Source: Nitrosomonas sp. (lineage in GTDB: Bacteria; Pseudomonadota; Gammaproteobacteria; Burkholderiales; Nitrosomonadaceae). From it: a stretch of 60,276 nt of DNA. Under the pieces are notes generated by a model, which worked only from the letters and a program-made list of their open reading frames with translations, made no database searches and was not told the DNA's origin. The stretch spans positions 1-60,276 of the forward strand of contig JAJHPK010000063.1 of the NCBI GenBank assembly GCA_020890945.1, given 5' to 3'. Both the position numbers and the translations under genes were made by a program. Shown here piece by piece: positions 1-8,376 of this stretch; the stretch's first letter is position 1, and the number at the start of each line of letters is the position of its first letter.

Positions 1-90
1 GCAGCGATCATTGCTCCAGTGGTACTCGTTATTGCAGTTATTGCTTTCTTCTTGATGCGTAAAAAGAAAGATCAAACTACGCAAGCTTAA
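1..90 (+). CDS. C-terminal tail of a membrane-anchored protein, AmoD/AmoE-like by context
   Basis: Only the last 29 codons are present, read from base 1 to a TAA at 88-90. They encode one hydrophobic helix (AAIIAPVVLVIAVIAFFLM) followed by a basic tail (RKKKDQTTQA), which is the layout of a periplasmic protein held by a C-terminal membrane anchor. A copC-copD pair follows on the same strand. In beta-proteobacterial ammonia oxidisers the order amoCAB-amoED-copCD is established, and AmoD/PmoD-type proteins end in such an anchor. The assignment rests on this context and the helix alone; any other tail-anchored periplasmic protein would look the same. Confidence 0.4.
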   Translation, partial: AAIIAPVVLVIAVIAFFLMRKKKDQTTQA

Positions 91-106
91 AATCGTCATC
101 TCTCTA

Positions 107-150
107 AATTAAAGATGAGCTCAATCTAAAAATTGAACTCATCTTTAATT
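107..150 (+). terminator. Long stem-loop between the partial gene and copC
   Basis: The arms 107-125 and 132-150 pair over 13 bp, one C/A mismatch and 5 bp more, around a 6-nt loop. No clear T-run follows on the plus strand, so it may be a leaky terminator, an mRNA-stabilising structure or a processing site that sets copC-copD expression below that of the upstream gene. Confidence 0.55.
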
Positions 151-211
151 ACGACATCGTATTTCAGTAGCAGTTATAAAAATCGACTTAACAAAATAAA
201 TAGAGGTTCTT

Positions 212-622
212 GTGAAAAATATTCAAATGATCAAGTTTTCAATGGATAAGACAGTTTTTTTTCTCTTATTCTTGTCAATGTTGTCGCTGATGTGGCAATC
301 AAATTCAGCCATGGCTCATGCCGCACTGGTTAAATCAGATCCAGCACGTAGAGCGACACTTTCGATGTCCCCTAAGCAAATTCAACTATGGTTTAATGAA
401 AAGATTGAAGGTGCGTACGCATCGGTTGTGTTACTTGACTCTAACAAGAAAGTCATAACAGAAGATACACCAGAAGTTGTCGCAGACAATCCAAAATCAG
501 TGGTATTGAATATACCTGAAATTGGTTCTGGCAAATATACGGTGCAATATCGTGTAATGTCTGTAGACGGTCATGTGATTGAATCGAGTTACGATTTCAA
601 TGTAAAAAACAAAATGCAGTAA
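212..622 (+). CDS. copC: CopC-type periplasmic copper-binding protein
   Basis: This 136-residue protein binds copper in the periplasm and probably hands it to the adjacent CopD membrane protein. The signal peptide (residues about 1-35) ends AMA before H36, so the mature protein would begin HAALVKSDPA, which provides the N-terminal histidine of the CopC Cu(II) site. D119 and H121 in VDGHV complete the usual His/Asp/His set. The methionine-rich Cu(I) region of plasmid CopC proteins is absent, so it should be a Cu(II)-only form. The start is a GTG with AGAGG upstream. It lies 7 bases before copD and the two are surely co-transcribed. Confidence 0.9.
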   Translation: MKNIQMIKFSMDKTVFFLLFLSMLSLMWQSNSAMAHAALVKSDPARRATLSMSPKQIQLWFNEKIEGAYASVVLLDSNKKVITEDTPEVVADNPKSVVLNIPEIGSGKYTVQYRVMSVDGHVIESSYDFNVKNKMQ

Positions 623-628
623 AAAAAG

Positions 629-2662
629 ATGTTAGAGGTTGTTGCTGCATTTGCACGTTGGCTACAACTTGCCGCGAATTTTATACTTTTAGGTAGCTAT
701 ATTTGTCTGGTTATTGCTAAAAGCGGTACAGGAAAAATAGCGTCAAATTACAAGTCGTGGATGGAGAAGCTCGAACGCTTGCTGCCATGGTTTGCGATAT
801 TTATTCCGCTTGGGTTGATGGTAGTGATGGCAAGTACCATCGTTCAAATAACTGGAAATGTCAGTAACTTACTTCAACCGGATCAATGGATTTCAATAAC
901 AACAGACACACGTGCCGGTAAAATATGGATCTTCCGAATCGGAATTTCTTTACTGTTGTTAATTCTAATTATTGCGTTCAACAAAATTAAAAAGACTGTA
1001 TATCATTATAGTTTTTTTGCAATTGCCGCATCGTTGCCTTTGATAGTCAGCACATTTGCCAGTCATACGGCTTTAGAGGCGCTGTCACCAACAACCATTT
1101 TATCCTATGCCATTCATGTGGTACTAGCAGCAGTATGGTTAGGTGCTTTGCCGGTGTTATTGTTGTTAATGTATGAAGATAAGAAATTAGCTTCTTTTGA
1201 AGTAACAGGAAACTCTGATTTGTCATCTGTTCTAAATCGCTTTTCTTCCGTAGCATTTCCGGCGATGTTGCTGATTATTCTGACAGGGGTGATCGTAAGC
1301 GACCATATTTTTAATGGTTATTATGCGGCATTGATTGCAACACCTTATGGCTGGCTATTAAGCGGCAAGATTCTTTTATTAATCCTCATTCTATTAATTG
1401 CTAACCGAGTACGTTCTGAATGGCTCCCAGCGTTAAGCCAAAGTATAAAAATGTCTGATAATGTAAAAACAAAAGAAAATTTGCGGAAATGGGTTGGTTT
1501 TGAGTTTGTTCTGGCGATGATACTGTTGTTGTTAGCAACATTGTTGACGAATTCTGTGCCGGTTAAAGATCTCAATATTGAGAAATGGCCATTACCCTTC
1601 CGATTCTCTATTGATGCAACGTGGAATTTGCCGAACGTTGCTTTACAGGTGTGGATCGGAGTGGCTATTCTCAGCATTGCGATAGTATTGATGGTATGGG
1701 AAAGGTTGCAGCACGGTAAAGTAAAGCGGTTGATTCCAACGGTTTTAATTCTGATAGGGGCATCAGTCGCTTTGCAAGCGATAGCTATTCGCGCTTATCC
1801 AGAAACTTATCAAAAACCGATGGAATCGTTTAACGCAATTTCGATTGCTAACGGCGCTACGCTTTTTTCAGAGAATTGTGGTGAATGCCATGGTTTGCAA
1901 GGAAAAGGCAACGGAATTAAATCACGAACTTTGTCGACCAAATTGCCCGATTTATTGATGGAACCGCATATAATTGAGCATACACCGGGTGATTTTTATC
2001 ATTGGATTACGTATGGCATGGAAAATACTGATATGCCAGGTTTCAAAGAAAAATTATCTAATGAAGACCGGTGGGATTTAGTTAATTTTCTCCATGCTTT
2101 ATCGCGCGGTTATCAATCAAGGATTCTAGGCCCGGAAGTGAATCCAGGCAAAGCATATATGCAACCTCCTTTGTTTTCTTATAGTACGCAAGATGGCAAT
2201 ATAGGAACATTGCAAGATTTTCGTGGCAACAAAACTGTGTTGTTGGTGGTTTTTTCGTGGCCGCAGTCGCAGGTTCGTCTGAATGAATTAAAAACCGCTC
2301 ATAGTCAATTGAAACAACACAATGTGATGGTTATTGCGGTACCTTCTAATGAATTAGACGAAGTGCAACAGGAATCTTTATCGAAAGAGTTTCCCTTTGT
2401 GGTTGTGTCACAAGGGGCATTGGAAATTGCGGTCAGCTACTCTCTTTCACGGCGTACAGTGACTCATCCAGACATTATTGGGCGTGGTACTCAATACGAT
2501 CATATGGAGTTTTTGATCGACAAATCTGGTTATTTACGCGCTCGTTGGATTCCATCAATCGATGAAAAAAACTGGTTAGATGTGAATTTTTTGAACCAAC
2601 AAGTATCTTTATTGAATCGTGAAAACTTACCAAGTTCACCTGCGAAAGAGTACGTTCAGTAA
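629..2662 (+). CDS. copD: CopD-type copper protein fused to cytochrome c and a thioredoxin-fold domain
   Basis: A 677-residue membrane protein with three parts. Residues about 1-390 contain the many hydrophobic helices of a CopD domain. Residues about 400-495 form a class I cytochrome c domain with heme motif CGECH at 417-421 and a likely axial Met in DMPGF (M469). Residues about 515-665 resemble an AhpC/TlpA thioredoxin fold (TLQDFRGNKTVLLVVFSW), but the site that normally carries a WCxxC motif reads FSWPQSQ, so redox cysteines are lacking. CopD proteins take part in copper uptake across the inner membrane; the added heme suggests linked Cu or electron transfer on the periplasmic face. It follows copC by 6 bp. 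The third domain may be structural or bind a ligand. Confidence 0.85.
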   Translation: MLEVVAAFARWLQLAANFILLGSYICLVIAKSGTGKIASNYKSWMEKLERLLPWFAIFIPLGLMVVMASTIVQITGNVSNLLQPDQWISITTDTRAGKIWIFRIGISLLLLILIIAFNKIKKTVYHYSFFAIAASLPLIVSTFASHTALEALSPTTILSYAIHVVLAAVWLGALPVLLLLMYEDKKLASFEVTGNSDLSSVLNRFSSVAFPAMLLIILTGVIVSDHIFNGYYAALIATPYGWLLSGKILLLILILLIANRVRSEWLPALSQSIKMSDNVKTKENLRKWVGFEFVLAMILLLLATLLTNSVPVKDLNIEKWPLPFRFSIDATWNLPNVALQVWIGVAILSIAIVLMVWERLQHGKVKRLIPTVLILIGASVALQAIAIRAYPETYQKPMESFNAISIANGATLFSENCGECHGLQGKGNGIKSRTLSTKLPDLLMEPHIIEHTPGDFYHWITYGMENTDMPGFKEKLSNEDRWDLVNFLHALSRGYQSRILGPEVNPGKAYMQPPLFSYSTQDGNIGTLQDFRGNKTVLLVVFSWPQSQVRLNELKTAHSQLKQHNVMVIAVPSNELDEVQQESLSKEFPFVVVSQGALEIAVSYSLSRRTVTHPDIIGRGTQYDHMEFLIDKSGYLRARWIPSIDEKNWLDVNFLNQQVSLLNRENLPSSPAKEYVQ

Positions 2663-2683
2663 TGTTTTTGAAATAAGGGTAGT

Positions 2684-2719
2684 AAAAAAGCGATGATAGC
2701 TTTTAGACACTATCACCGC
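2684..2719 (-). terminator. Rho-independent terminator for the porin gene
   Basis: On the minus strand a 10-bp stem with one mismatch (2710-2719 with 2690-2699) is followed by six T residues (2684-2689 read as A on the plus strand). It sits 20 bp past the porin stop codon. Plus-strand copD transcripts also run into this stem, without a good T-run. Confidence 0.8.
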
Positions 2720-2738
2720 TGTAGTGTTTAGATTAAAA

Positions 2739-4445
2739 CTAAAAACGGAAATTATATTGAACGTACAACAGGTCCGCAGAGATACCTGGAACTTGGTTTT
2801 TCAAGAAATTTCCACTAAACAATTTAGAATATCCAAACAGTACATCTTGATGGCGATCTACGTGTATATTAAAGCGAAAATCAATTTCATCTCCGATGTG
2901 ACTACCTGATTGCCCTGTAATGTCTCTCAGGGTTGCAGCTCCAGCGGCATTGTATAAATAATCACGTTGATTTGCTAAATAGAAGCGATGATATTGAGTA
3001 ATAAAAGTAATCCAGGGTAATGGGTGCATGCTTAATTGCGCATTAAAATCATGAATATTTTGGCGTCCGACACGATCCAAGAAACCCAAATAATAATGAC
3101 CAAATGGGAATAGTTGATTAAATGTGTTACTTCTGCCATCTGTAGAATTGCTGTCACCTGACGCAAAATCATAGCGTATCCAGCCTTGCGCATTCATTAG
3201 GGTCGGTACACGGTAGCCTGCACCTGTTGCAACTGCAAAAGCAGAAACATCTAGTCCCGAACGCTGACCAAATTGATACATGCCTTCCAATTCGTATAAG
3301 AAGTTATCAAAGTTGCCCACTAGACGGCCGCCTAGCGTATGAACGTGTGAGTTTCCTTGTAGAATATTGCCTTTTGATACGTTTGCGGGCGTAAGGTTGC
3401 GATCATTTTCCAAGCTTAAGAAATAAAGATCGACAGCGTGGGTAGGTGCGGGTCTATGCGTTGCCCAAAGTCCCCAGAAATTCTGTTTGGTATCCCAATT
3501 ATCGACATTACCTTTTTCGATAATCATTGGACGCATCCAGAAAGCATCGACGTCCCATCCTGGCGTACGCCAGAAAGCTTTTACCCCTTGAAAGGTTCTT
3601 CTTGTATTAACCCAATCCAATGTTGAGATCAAACGTTGTGAACCATACAATAACTCTTGTCGTCCAAAACGAATATATACCGGACCATCTTTGACATTTC
3701 CAAGTTTAATGTCGGTAAATAAATTCAGCAGATCGGCATGATTTCTATCGGTAATGAGTGGCGGCAATTCAGAACCGAAAGCACGTGCATCTAACATCTC
3801 TGCAAACAAGCGTACTTTGTCGCGATACCATAAATCAGCGTGAAAGCGCGTGCGCAATAGATGGAAATCGTTGTTGATTCCGGCCGCATTCAAGCGACTA
3901 TCGGTTTCATGGATGTAGCGATACCAGAAATTCCCACCAAATGATAATAACCAATCGTCTCCCAGATGAATCCTTTTAACAGGATCAAAGATGTTTTTTT
4001 CGGCACCAGGCTTATCCAGGTAACGAAAATCAATTTCATACGAAGGCGTTGTTAATAAAGCAAATGGCGCGTAAGGTGCTACGGGTGGTTTTTCGCGTTT
4101 ATTGCCCGTTGCCATATCCCACAAGGAATAATAGCCTGGACCGCCTGGCGGCAGAATAAATAACCCTGGGCGTGACATCGTTGTAACCGGCGGTACCTTG
4201 GTTTTATCAAAACCTTCTGGCGAAGTAGTTGCTGGCGGTGTGGCAGCGGTAGGAGAAGGTGTTGCTGCAGGTGCATTGGCAGGTGGCGTAGCGGTGCCGG
4301 ATGTCGATTGTGCTTGAACTTGAATAGTCCAGCCGATCATTGCTATACAGAAAAGAATTAAGCTTTGTCGCATATTTTTTTGCAAGCGTACTTTTGATCT
4401 AGCTAAAAATTTCGCCAGATAGGAAAAAATGTCCGGTGAATTCAT
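2739..4445 (-). CDS. Alginate-export-family outer-membrane porin
   Basis: A 568-residue protein ending in an aromatic residue (LYVQYNFRF), as outer-membrane beta barrels do. After a signal peptide with a long basic n-region (hydrophobic core about residues 28-42, cleavage near VQAQS) comes a Pro/Ala/Thr-rich linker (about 47-80), then a barrel of alternating aromatic strands. Motifs such as RFGRQELLYGSQRLIS and the repeated W/Y/F patterns fit the alginate_exp (AlgE-like) porin family. The start at 4445 is chosen because AGGAG lies 8 bases upstream; a Met at residue 25 has no ribosome site. Homologues occur in ammonia oxidisers that do not make alginate, so the substrate is unknown. It converges on copD. 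Confidence 0.75.
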   Translation of the reverse strand: MNSPDIFSYLAKFLARSKVRLQKNMRQSLILFCIAMIGWTIQVQAQSTSGTATPPANAPAATPSPTAATPPATTSPEGFDKTKVPPVTTMSRPGLFILPPGGPGYYSLWDMATGNKREKPPVAPYAPFALLTTPSYEIDFRYLDKPGAEKNIFDPVKRIHLGDDWLLSFGGNFWYRYIHETDSRLNAAGINNDFHLLRTRFHADLWYRDKVRLFAEMLDARAFGSELPPLITDRNHADLLNLFTDIKLGNVKDGPVYIRFGRQELLYGSQRLISTLDWVNTRRTFQGVKAFWRTPGWDVDAFWMRPMIIEKGNVDNWDTKQNFWGLWATHRPAPTHAVDLYFLSLENDRNLTPANVSKGNILQGNSHVHTLGGRLVGNFDNFLYELEGMYQFGQRSGLDVSAFAVATGAGYRVPTLMNAQGWIRYDFASGDSNSTDGRSNTFNQLFPFGHYYLGFLDRVGRQNIHDFNAQLSMHPLPWITFITQYHRFYLANQRDYLYNAAGAATLRDITGQSGSHIGDEIDFRFNIHVDRHQDVLFGYSKLFSGNFLKNQVPGISADLLYVQYNFRF

Positions 4446-4759
4446 TCAGTTCTCCTGTTTAGATAAATTTGATCGTATTGTGTCGCACGTTCTAAGCAAC
4501 AATCGTTTGAATGTATTGCTTGCAATAGTGCTATGCAGCACAGTGGTATTATTTTGTCGCCGCTATTATATGTGATCACAATTGATTTTAAAGAAAATAT
4601 TGGGCATGTTTGCCTGTTCATTTATACGCATTGTCAGTGTTCTTAAATTTGTGCTGACTTAAATGTATTCAATATCAGTAATATAGGAAGAAGATGTTGA
4701 TGAAGATCAAAAATGCTGTTTTGTTGTAAATCAGTTACAAAAATAGTTGCTTATAGATT
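4446..4759. other. Intergenic stretch upstream of the porin
   Basis: No gene is visible. It should carry the porin promoter (minus strand). The only pattern noted is a 10-bp palindrome TGTGATCACA at 4571-4580, too short by itself to call an operator. The right-hand end is the region downstream of the radical SAM gene. Confidence 0.5.
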
Positions 4760-5620
4760 TTAAGGCGTGATTTTGACAGTTAAATCGAGTGCGTTAATTT
4801 TTTCAGCAAAATTGTTTAACCAAGTTTGACTGATTACCGATAAGCGCGATGCTTCCAGTTGTAGGGATGGACGTGCGATGCCATAAAGTAAAATCCCCTG
4901 TAAAGGTAGTTTTTCTTCTTTGAGTTGCTGAATAAAGTTTAAATAAGCATTAACTTCAGAATCTGATGGAGGATTGCCATCGATTTGAAACATACAAGAT
5001 TGCAGCCAAGTAGGACATATCGATGTGGCAATGCGCAAATGTGCGTGAATTTTCTTCAAGCTAATATCGCTGTTATTGACGCGGTTACGTTCTTCAGGAG
5101 TGGCCCGGTCAAATTTAAACCAAACCTCACCATTTAATTTCGCCATGCGTTTTAATCCCGCTTGTACAGATTGACGGTGAATTAGGCTGCCATTCGTGAT
5201 CAATACCAATTTAATAGACTTGAGTTGTGGAAAGTCTTGTAATACCGTTGCAATTAATTCGATGACTTGCTCAAATTCTTTGGCACTCGTAGGCTCGCCG
5301 TTGCCTGATAGAGCGATGTCATTGATTCTTCTGGCTTCTTCTGGCACATGTTTCAACAGATAGTCGCCCACAGTTAATTCCCGCAAAAAAGCACGCAATT
5401 CTTTTTCTAATTGGCTTAAATCAATACGAGGTGCCGTGCCACGGGTCAAGTTAGGAACCTGACAGTAAATGCAGCGCCAGTTACAAGCATTGTTTGGATT
5501 AAGATTGATACCAATCGATACACCACCAGCACGTCGTGATATTACGGGATAGACATAAGTCAACCCAGCACTATCTCGGCTATGATCAATGGTATTCAGT
5601 CGTTGTGAAGGGGTGGGCAA
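4760..5620 (-). CDS. Radical SAM protein
   Basis: A 286-residue protein with the CxxxCxxC cluster motif of radical SAM enzymes in CNWRCIYC (about residues 47-54), which binds a [4Fe-4S] cluster and S-adenosylmethionine. ALSGNGEPTS supplies the SAM-binding GGE-like segment, and LVLITNGSL is the typical later strand. The start is a TTG with AAGGTGA upstream; no ATG or GTG is in frame nearby. It is divergent from queD, 51 bp apart, and queD partners QueE, which is also radical SAM, but this protein is longer than QueE and shows no clear QueE features. The substrate is unknown. Confidence 0.75.
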   Translation of the reverse strand: MPTPSQRLNTIDHSRDSAGLTYVYPVISRRAGGVSIGINLNPNNACNWRCIYCQVPNLTRGTAPRIDLSQLEKELRAFLRELTVGDYLLKHVPEEARRINDIALSGNGEPTSAKEFEQVIELIATVLQDFPQLKSIKLVLITNGSLIHRQSVQAGLKRMAKLNGEVWFKFDRATPEERNRVNNSDISLKKIHAHLRIATSICPTWLQSCMFQIDGNPPSDSEVNAYLNFIQQLKEEKLPLQGILLYGIARPSLQLEASRLSVISQTWLNNFAEKINALDLTVKITP

Positions 5621-5671
5621 TGTTACAATTTCACCTTTAAATATTTAATTCGCTAGATAATAAACACCATC

Positions 5672-6115
5672 ATGCAGATTACGCGTAAGCTGGAGTTTGA
5701 TGCAGGGCATCGAATTTCTACCCACAACAGTCAATGCCGCCACTTGCATGGTCATCGCTATGTTCTTGAAATTACACTATCGGGAAACATTATCGCTGAC
5801 GAAGGCGTTCCTGAGCAAGGGATGGTGATGGATTTTTCAAAAGTGAAGCGAATTGCTAAATCGGTGCTAGTTGATCAATGGGATCATGCATTTCTCGTTT
5901 ATGCGCAAGATACTGTGGTAGTTGAATTTTTGAAAACGATTAAGGATCATAAAACGGTCATATTGGATGTTCAACCTACTGCTGAAAATTTAGCAACGAT
6001 TGCATTTGATATGCTTGATCAAGCCTATCAAGATAGTTACGGCAATCACCTGCGTTTGGAGCAAGTTCGTTTATATGAAACGCCAAATTGCTGGGCAGAT
6101 GCTCGACGGAAATGA
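5672..6115 (+). CDS. queD: 6-carboxy-5,6,7,8-tetrahydropterin synthase QueD
   Basis: A 147-residue protein of the 6-pyruvoyl-tetrahydropterin synthase family. It turns dihydroneopterin triphosphate into carboxytetrahydropterin in queuosine (7-deazaguanine) synthesis. The zinc histidines lie in DAGHR and CRHLHGHRY, where the Cys is catalytic; DHAFL, PTAENLA and YETPNCWA are family motifs. The length is slightly above the usual 120-140. It starts a plus-strand run with tatD 27 bp downstream. Confidence 0.88.
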   Translation: MQITRKLEFDAGHRISTHNSQCRHLHGHRYVLEITLSGNIIADEGVPEQGMVMDFSKVKRIAKSVLVDQWDHAFLVYAQDTVVVEFLKTIKDHKTVILDVQPTAENLATIAFDMLDQAYQDSYGNHLRLEQVRLYETPNCWADARRK

Positions 6116-6142
6116 TGTAATTTTTAAATCAGAAATTTTCTT

Positions 6143-6928
6143 ATGTTTATCGATTCCCATTGTCATCTTGATTTTCCCGATCTTGCTAAAGATTTGGATG
6201 TGCTATTACGCAACATGCAGGAAAACCAAGTTACGCATGCACTGTGTGTTAGCGTAGATTTGCTCAATTTTCCGCGCATCCTCGCCTTAGTGGAAGAACA
6301 TCGAAATCTCTTTGCTTCCGTAGGGGTTCATCCTGACTATGAGAATCAGCGCGAACCTGATGCTGAAGAGTTATCTGAATTGGCGCAACATCCGAAAGTC
6401 ATCGCGATCGGTGAAACAGGCTTAGATTATTATCGTTTGCAGGGAGATTTGGAGTGGCAACGCGAACGCTTCCGTCAACATATTCGTGGGGCCCGCAAAG
6501 CGAATAAACCCTTGATCATTCATACCCGTTCCGCGGCAGCCGATACGTTACGAATCATGCAGGAAGAGAATGCTCATGAAGTCGGTGGCGTGATGCATTG
6601 TTTTACCGAAAGCTGGGAAGTTGCAGAACAAGCCATCGCGATGAATTTCTATATTTCTTTTTCAGGCATTGTGACTTTCAAAAACGCTGTTGCTTTGAAA
6701 GAAGTCGCAAAAAATATTCCTCTGAATAGGATATTGATTGAAACTGATTCACCTTATTTGGCTCCAGTGCCCTTTCGCGGTAAAACCAACGAACCGGCAT
6801 TTGTTCGCTACGTGGCTGAAGAAATTGCAAAATTGCGTCAAATCAGTTTAGAAGAAATTGCGACAGCGACGACACAGAATTTTTTTGATTTGTTCAAATT
6901 AGGCAAAAATGAATTATATGCGCACTAA
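6143..6928 (+). CDS. tatD: TatD-family metal-dependent DNase
   Basis: A 261-residue TIM-barrel hydrolase with the full metal set: DSHCHLD at the N-terminus, GVHPDY, GETGLDYY, IHTRSA, HCFTES and ETDSPYLAP. Members act as 3'-5' exonucleases on DNA. The length matches the YcfH/TatD family exactly. Its end overlaps the start of the ankyrin-repeat gene by 20 bp, which suggests coupled translation. Confidence 0.88.
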   Translation: MFIDSHCHLDFPDLAKDLDVLLRNMQENQVTHALCVSVDLLNFPRILALVEEHRNLFASVGVHPDYENQREPDAEELSELAQHPKVIAIGETGLDYYRLQGDLEWQRERFRQHIRGARKANKPLIIHTRSAAADTLRIMQEENAHEVGGVMHCFTESWEVAEQAIAMNFYISFSGIVTFKNAVALKEVAKNIPLNRILIETDSPYLAPVPFRGKTNEPAFVRYVAEEIAKLRQISLEEIATATTQNFFDLFKLGKNELYAH

Positions 6929-7565
6929 GCGTTGTTTCGGGATGATTTCGATTGCCACACTGGTATTTTTTTTGCCGCTGAATGTGGCAGCCGACGCGCA
7001 AAGTGATTTCTTTCGTGCTATCGATAAGGATAGCTTGTCTCTTGCTGCTAGCGCGATTAAAGATGGTGCCAATCCTGATCAACCGAATGAGCAAGGATAT
7101 ACACCGTTGATGATTGCGGCACAAACCGATAATTTACGATTAACCAATTACTTGCTTGAATTGAAAGTTAACCCAAATATACGCAATAAATTTGGAGAAA
7201 CTGCAATTATGCTTGCCAGTTATTACGGGCGTACCGAAATGGTTAAGCAGCTCTATCGCAATGGCGCTGAAATCAATCATCCAGGATGGAATCCTCTGAT
7301 TTATGCGGCGACCAATGGTTTTTTGGACATTATCCATTTTTTAATAGAAGCCAAGGCTGATATGGCGGTGGTGTCGCCCAATGGAACAACAGCATTGATG
7401 ATGGCGGTTCGAAGTAACCATTATGAAGTTGCGAAATTTTTACTGGAGCGAGGCGCAAATGCGAATATACTCAATGAGAATGGCGAAAGCGCGCTTAATT
7501 GGGCAGAAAAAGCGGGTTATATCAGTTTGGTGAGTTTATTGAAGCAACATGGAGCGACGCGGTAG
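6909..7565 (+). CDS. Secreted ankyrin-repeat protein
   Basis: A 218-residue protein with a signal peptide (hydrophobic core FGMISIATLVFFLPL, cleavage near AADAQ) followed by about five ankyrin repeats, recognisable from TPLMIAAQ, TAIMLASYYGR, NPLIYAATNGF, TALMMAVRSNH and SALNWAEKAGY. It is probably periplasmic and a protein-binding scaffold. It overlaps tatD by 20 bp. A second in-frame ATG at 6918 would shorten it by three residues and lie closer to the usual signal-peptide length. Similar secreted ankyrin proteins often sit next to tatD in betaproteobacteria. Confidence 0.8.
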   Translation: MNYMRTKRCFGMISIATLVFFLPLNVAADAQSDFFRAIDKDSLSLAASAIKDGANPDQPNEQGYTPLMIAAQTDNLRLTNYLLELKVNPNIRNKFGETAIMLASYYGRTEMVKQLYRNGAEINHPGWNPLIYAATNGFLDIIHFLIEAKADMAVVSPNGTTALMMAVRSNHYEVAKFLLERGANANILNENGESALNWAEKAGYISLVSLLKQHGATR

Positions 7566-7586
7566 CTTGATGATTATTATGCAGTA

Positions 7587-8339
7587 TTGTGTAGAAAAGT
7601 GAATTCATTGCATGGCAAAGTAGCATTGATAACGGGTGCATCTAGAGGCATCGGCGCAGAGATTGCATTGGCGCTAGCGAGGAATGGTGTTCGGGTGGTG
7701 GTTAATTATGTGCAAAATCAGCCAGCAGCAGACTTGGTATGTGCAGAAATTCTAAAATTTGAAGGCGAATGTGTTGCTGTAAAAGCAGATATTAGTGATC
7801 CCACCGAAGTCGAATTACTTTTTGCTAAAGCCCTGTCGCATTTTGGATCGATAGAATTGTTGATTAACAATGCAGGGATTTTGCTTTTTAAAGAAATAGC
7901 GGATATTACTGATCGTGAATTTGATCGTATCGTAGATATCAATTTCAAGAGTGTTTTTTATACGTTACGCGAAGCCGCAACGAAGTTATCCGATAACGGT
8001 CGTGTAGTGACCATTTCAAGTACCGTGACAAGTATGATGCTGCCCAAATATGGAGCGTATGCGGCTACTAAAGCTGCAATTGAACAGTTGACGAGAGTTT
8101 TTGCGCGAGAAATGGGCATGCGTGGCATTACTGCGAATATCGTATCTCCAGGACCGGTTGATACAGAATTATTTCGTACGGGAAAAACACTTCAGGATAT
8201 CGAACGGATGAAGCAAATGTCTGCTTTAGGACGACTCGGTGAAGTTGATGATATTGCGCAAGTGATTCTGTTTTTAGCCAGTGACGCGGCACGTTGGGTT
8301 AATGGGCAAAATATTAGAGTCAATGGCGGAATCATTTAA
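7587..8339 (+). CDS. Short-chain dehydrogenase/reductase (FabG-like)
   Basis: A 250-residue NAD(P)-dependent oxidoreductase. It has the Rossmann glycine motif TGASRGIG, NNAG, the active-site Ser in TISST and the YAATK (YxxxK) motif, and ends with VNGGII as classical SDRs do. The substrate cannot be read from the sequence. The start is uncertain: the TTG at 7587 and a GTG at 7599 are both in frame and neither has a good ribosome site. It lies between the ankyrin gene and ald in the same direction. Confidence 0.82.
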   Translation: MCRKVNSLHGKVALITGASRGIGAEIALALARNGVRVVVNYVQNQPAADLVCAEILKFEGECVAVKADISDPTEVELLFAKALSHFGSIELLINNAGILLFKEIADITDREFDRIVDINFKSVFYTLREAATKLSDNGRVVTISSTVTSMMLPKYGAYAATKAAIEQLTRVFAREMGMRGITANIVSPGPVDTELFRTGKTLQDIERMKQMSALGRLGEVDDIAQVILFLASDAARWVNGQNIRVNGGII

Positions 8340-8376
8340 ATTTAATTGTTAAGAAACTTATTTTGTGGAGAATTAG

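Noticed and set aside
4571-4580. CRP/FNR site TGTGATCACA
   Set aside because: The half-sites touch with no 6-bp spacer, unlike the consensus.
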